From Pseudomonadota bacterium (lineage in GTDB: Bacteria; Desulfobacterota; Desulfarculia; Desulfarculales; JAHJDS01): a DNA stretch of 6,310 nucleotides. A program made the translations under genes and the position numbers. Positions 5,582 through 6,310 of the stretch are shown one piece after another. The notes beneath the pieces are model-generated. The model searched no databases and was not told the origin of the DNA. It worked only from the letters and a program-made list of their open reading frames with translations. Position 1 is the first letter of the stretch; each line of letters starts with the position of its first letter. The stretch lies in assembly GCA_018812395.1 (NCBI GenBank), contig JAHJDS010000380.1, positions 1-6,310 of the forward strand, given 5' to 3'.

Positions 5582-5967
5582 CATGGCCCGGCGTCAATAT
5601 GGGTCACGTCCCGAGGCAAGAAAAAGGTAGATTCCTTGACCTTGTCCCGGCGCGGGGAAAAGGTGATAAAAAATTTTGGCCGGCAGTCGAGGCGCTCCAT
5701 GGCCTTCACTTTTTCCAGGCTGACCATTGGATCGACCACCACCTGTCCGACGAAGTTTCCGCCCTGGTCCACGGCCACCAGGTCGATCTTGTCCCGGGCG
5801 GACAGGGGCGGCAAAAAGCGGGGCAGGGGCCTCAACCCGGCGCCGAGGACCATGTCCGAGACCAGGCAAATAATCGTCTGGCGGATGACCTCGGTCTGGC
5901 GCAGGTCCTCGGGGATGGCCTCGATCTCCTTTCTGACCCGGCGAACGACTTGTTCGGGCTCGAGCAC
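5581..5967 (-). CDS. Conserved-looking hypothetical protein, 128 residues
   Basis: I do not recognise the family. The start is a GTG at 5965-5967, chosen because AAGGAGG (complement of 5974-5980) lies 6 bases upstream. Longer versions of this frame run into the divergent cytochrome gene and lose protein-like composition. The N-terminus (1-45) is a charged, probably helical segment (EQVVRRVRKEIEAIPEDL, then a hydrophobic IICLVSDMVLGAG). Residues 59-79 (DKIDLVAVD...GNFVGQVVVD) look like consecutive beta strands. They are followed by a Lys-rich helix (MVSLEKVKAME) and another strand-rich segment (KFFITFSPRRDK...STFFLP). There is no signal peptide or clear membrane helix. The alpha/beta core loosely recalls PD-(D/E)xK nuclease folds, but the ExK pair is not present. 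It is probably the first gene of a two-gene unit with the zinc-ribbon gene. Confidence 0.75.
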   Translation of the reverse strand: MLEPEQVVRRVRKEIEAIPEDLRQTEVIRQTIICLVSDMVLGAGLRPLPRFLPPLSARDKIDLVAVDQGGNFVGQVVVDPMVSLEKVKAMERLDCRPKFFITFSPRRDKVKESTFFLPRDVTHIDAGP

Positions 5968-5995
5968 GGCCGCCCTCCTTGGCTCGTCTGGCGCC

Positions 5996-6024
5996 AAACT
6001 ACACGACCGCCCCCGGAGTGTCAA
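5996..6024 (-). promoter_or_regulatory. Probable promoter of the 128-residue gene, overlapping the cytochrome gene leader
   Basis: On the minus strand a perfect TTGACA (complement of 6019-6024), a 17-bp spacer and TAGTTT (complement of 5996-6001, three of six consensus bases) precede the GTG start by about 28 bases. The -35 box occupies the six bases immediately before the divergent cytochrome ATG, between that gene's Shine-Dalgarno and its start codon. The palindrome TGGCGCCA (5989-5996) sits at the expected transcription start. Confidence 0.45.
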
Positions 6025-6310
6025 ATGAGGTCCTACGCCGGAGCGGCCCTGGCGTTGGCCCTGGGCGCGGCGGCGGTCCTGGCCGTGGTCCTGCTGGCCG
6101 AGGGCCGGCGGCCGTGGAAGCAATACGCCCGCCTGGCCCGGGAACGACGGGCGGCCATTTACGTCGCCCGGGCCCGGGCGGCCGGGACGCCCGAGGCCCT
6201 CATCAGGTCCAAGGCGGCGGCCATCGGCCGCGAGCCGATCCGGATTCGCCAGATCGTCCCCACCCTGACAGGCAAGCCCGAGCGGTGCCTGACCTGTCAC
6301 TTCGGGATCG
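6025..6310 (+). CDS. Membrane-anchored c-type cytochrome, N-terminal part (3' end outside window)
   Basis: 95 codons are visible, open at the right edge. Short N-terminus, hydrophobic Ala/Leu/Val segment (about 5-25) that acts as signal anchor or uncleaved membrane helix, then a charged, probably helical stretch (WKQYARLARERRAAIYVARARA...) in the periplasm. The first haem-binding CLTCH motif is at residues 88-92, preceded by IRIRQIVPTL. A membrane anchor plus a WKxY-type helical segment leading to (R/D)RCxTCHxGI is typical of large multihaem or mixed c-type cytochromes in Desulfobacterota. The haem number cannot be judged from this fragment. Start: ATG at 6025 with GGAG about 7 bases upstream. 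It diverges from the 128-residue gene across only 57 bp, which must hold promoters for both. Likely role: anaerobic electron transfer on the outer face of the inner membrane (inferred). Confidence 0.85.
   Translation, partial: MRSYAGAALALALGAAAVLAVVLLAEGRRPWKQYARLARERRAAIYVARARAAGTPEALIRSKAAAIGREPIRIRQIVPTLTGKPERCLTCHFGI

Noticed and set aside
5968..6300. N-terminal extension of the 128-residue protein to an ATG at 6300
   Set aside because: It would overlap the divergent cytochrome gene and adds Gly/Pro/Arg-rich sequence. The GTG at 5967 has a near-perfect Shine-Dalgarno.

Overview
The window is GC-rich, densely coded DNA. It most likely comes from a chromosome of a Desulfobacterota (former Deltaproteobacteria) anaerobe, possibly a Desulfovibrio-like sulfate reducer. 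That assignment is inferred from gene content: a GlpC/HdrD-type iron-sulfur protein, a membrane-anchored c-type cytochrome, and a zinc-ribbon/cyclase/ATPase signalling protein of a kind common in that group. No rRNA, tRNA, CRISPR array, transposase or phage gene is visible.

Layout. Positions 1-2019 (minus) hold the first 673 codons of a large signalling protein: two small zinc ribbons, a class III nucleotide cyclase domain and an AAA-type ATPase. The gene runs off the left edge. A roughly 295-bp, locally AT-rich divergent control region (2020-2314) separates it from a plus-strand gene at 2315-3466, which encodes a 383-residue protein with two [4Fe-4S] ferredoxin motifs and two CCG domains. 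A 327-bp non-coding stretch follows (3467-3793). It is full of inverted repeats and includes a textbook intrinsic terminator at 3658-3684. Next is a plus-strand gene for a membrane-tethered SGNH/GDSL hydrolase (3794-5197). Two small minus-strand genes converge on it: an 81-residue multi-CxxC zinc-ribbon protein (5248-5493) and a 128-residue protein of unknown function (5581-5967). Divergent from the latter, the start of a membrane-anchored c-type cytochrome (6025 onward) runs off the right edge, with its first CxxCH haem site just inside the window.

How the genes relate. Most units look independently transcribed: there are two divergent intergenic regions, one convergent junction and one strong terminator. 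Only the 128-residue and 81-residue genes could share a transcript. The iron-sulfur protein and the cytochrome both point to anaerobic electron transfer, but the sequence does not link them directly. I see no convincing new multi-gene system. The points most worth a second look are the charge-swapped substrate positions of the cyclase, the asymmetric CCG domains of the iron-sulfur protein, the structured non-coding stretch at 3473-3634, and the very tight divergent promoter at 5968-6024.
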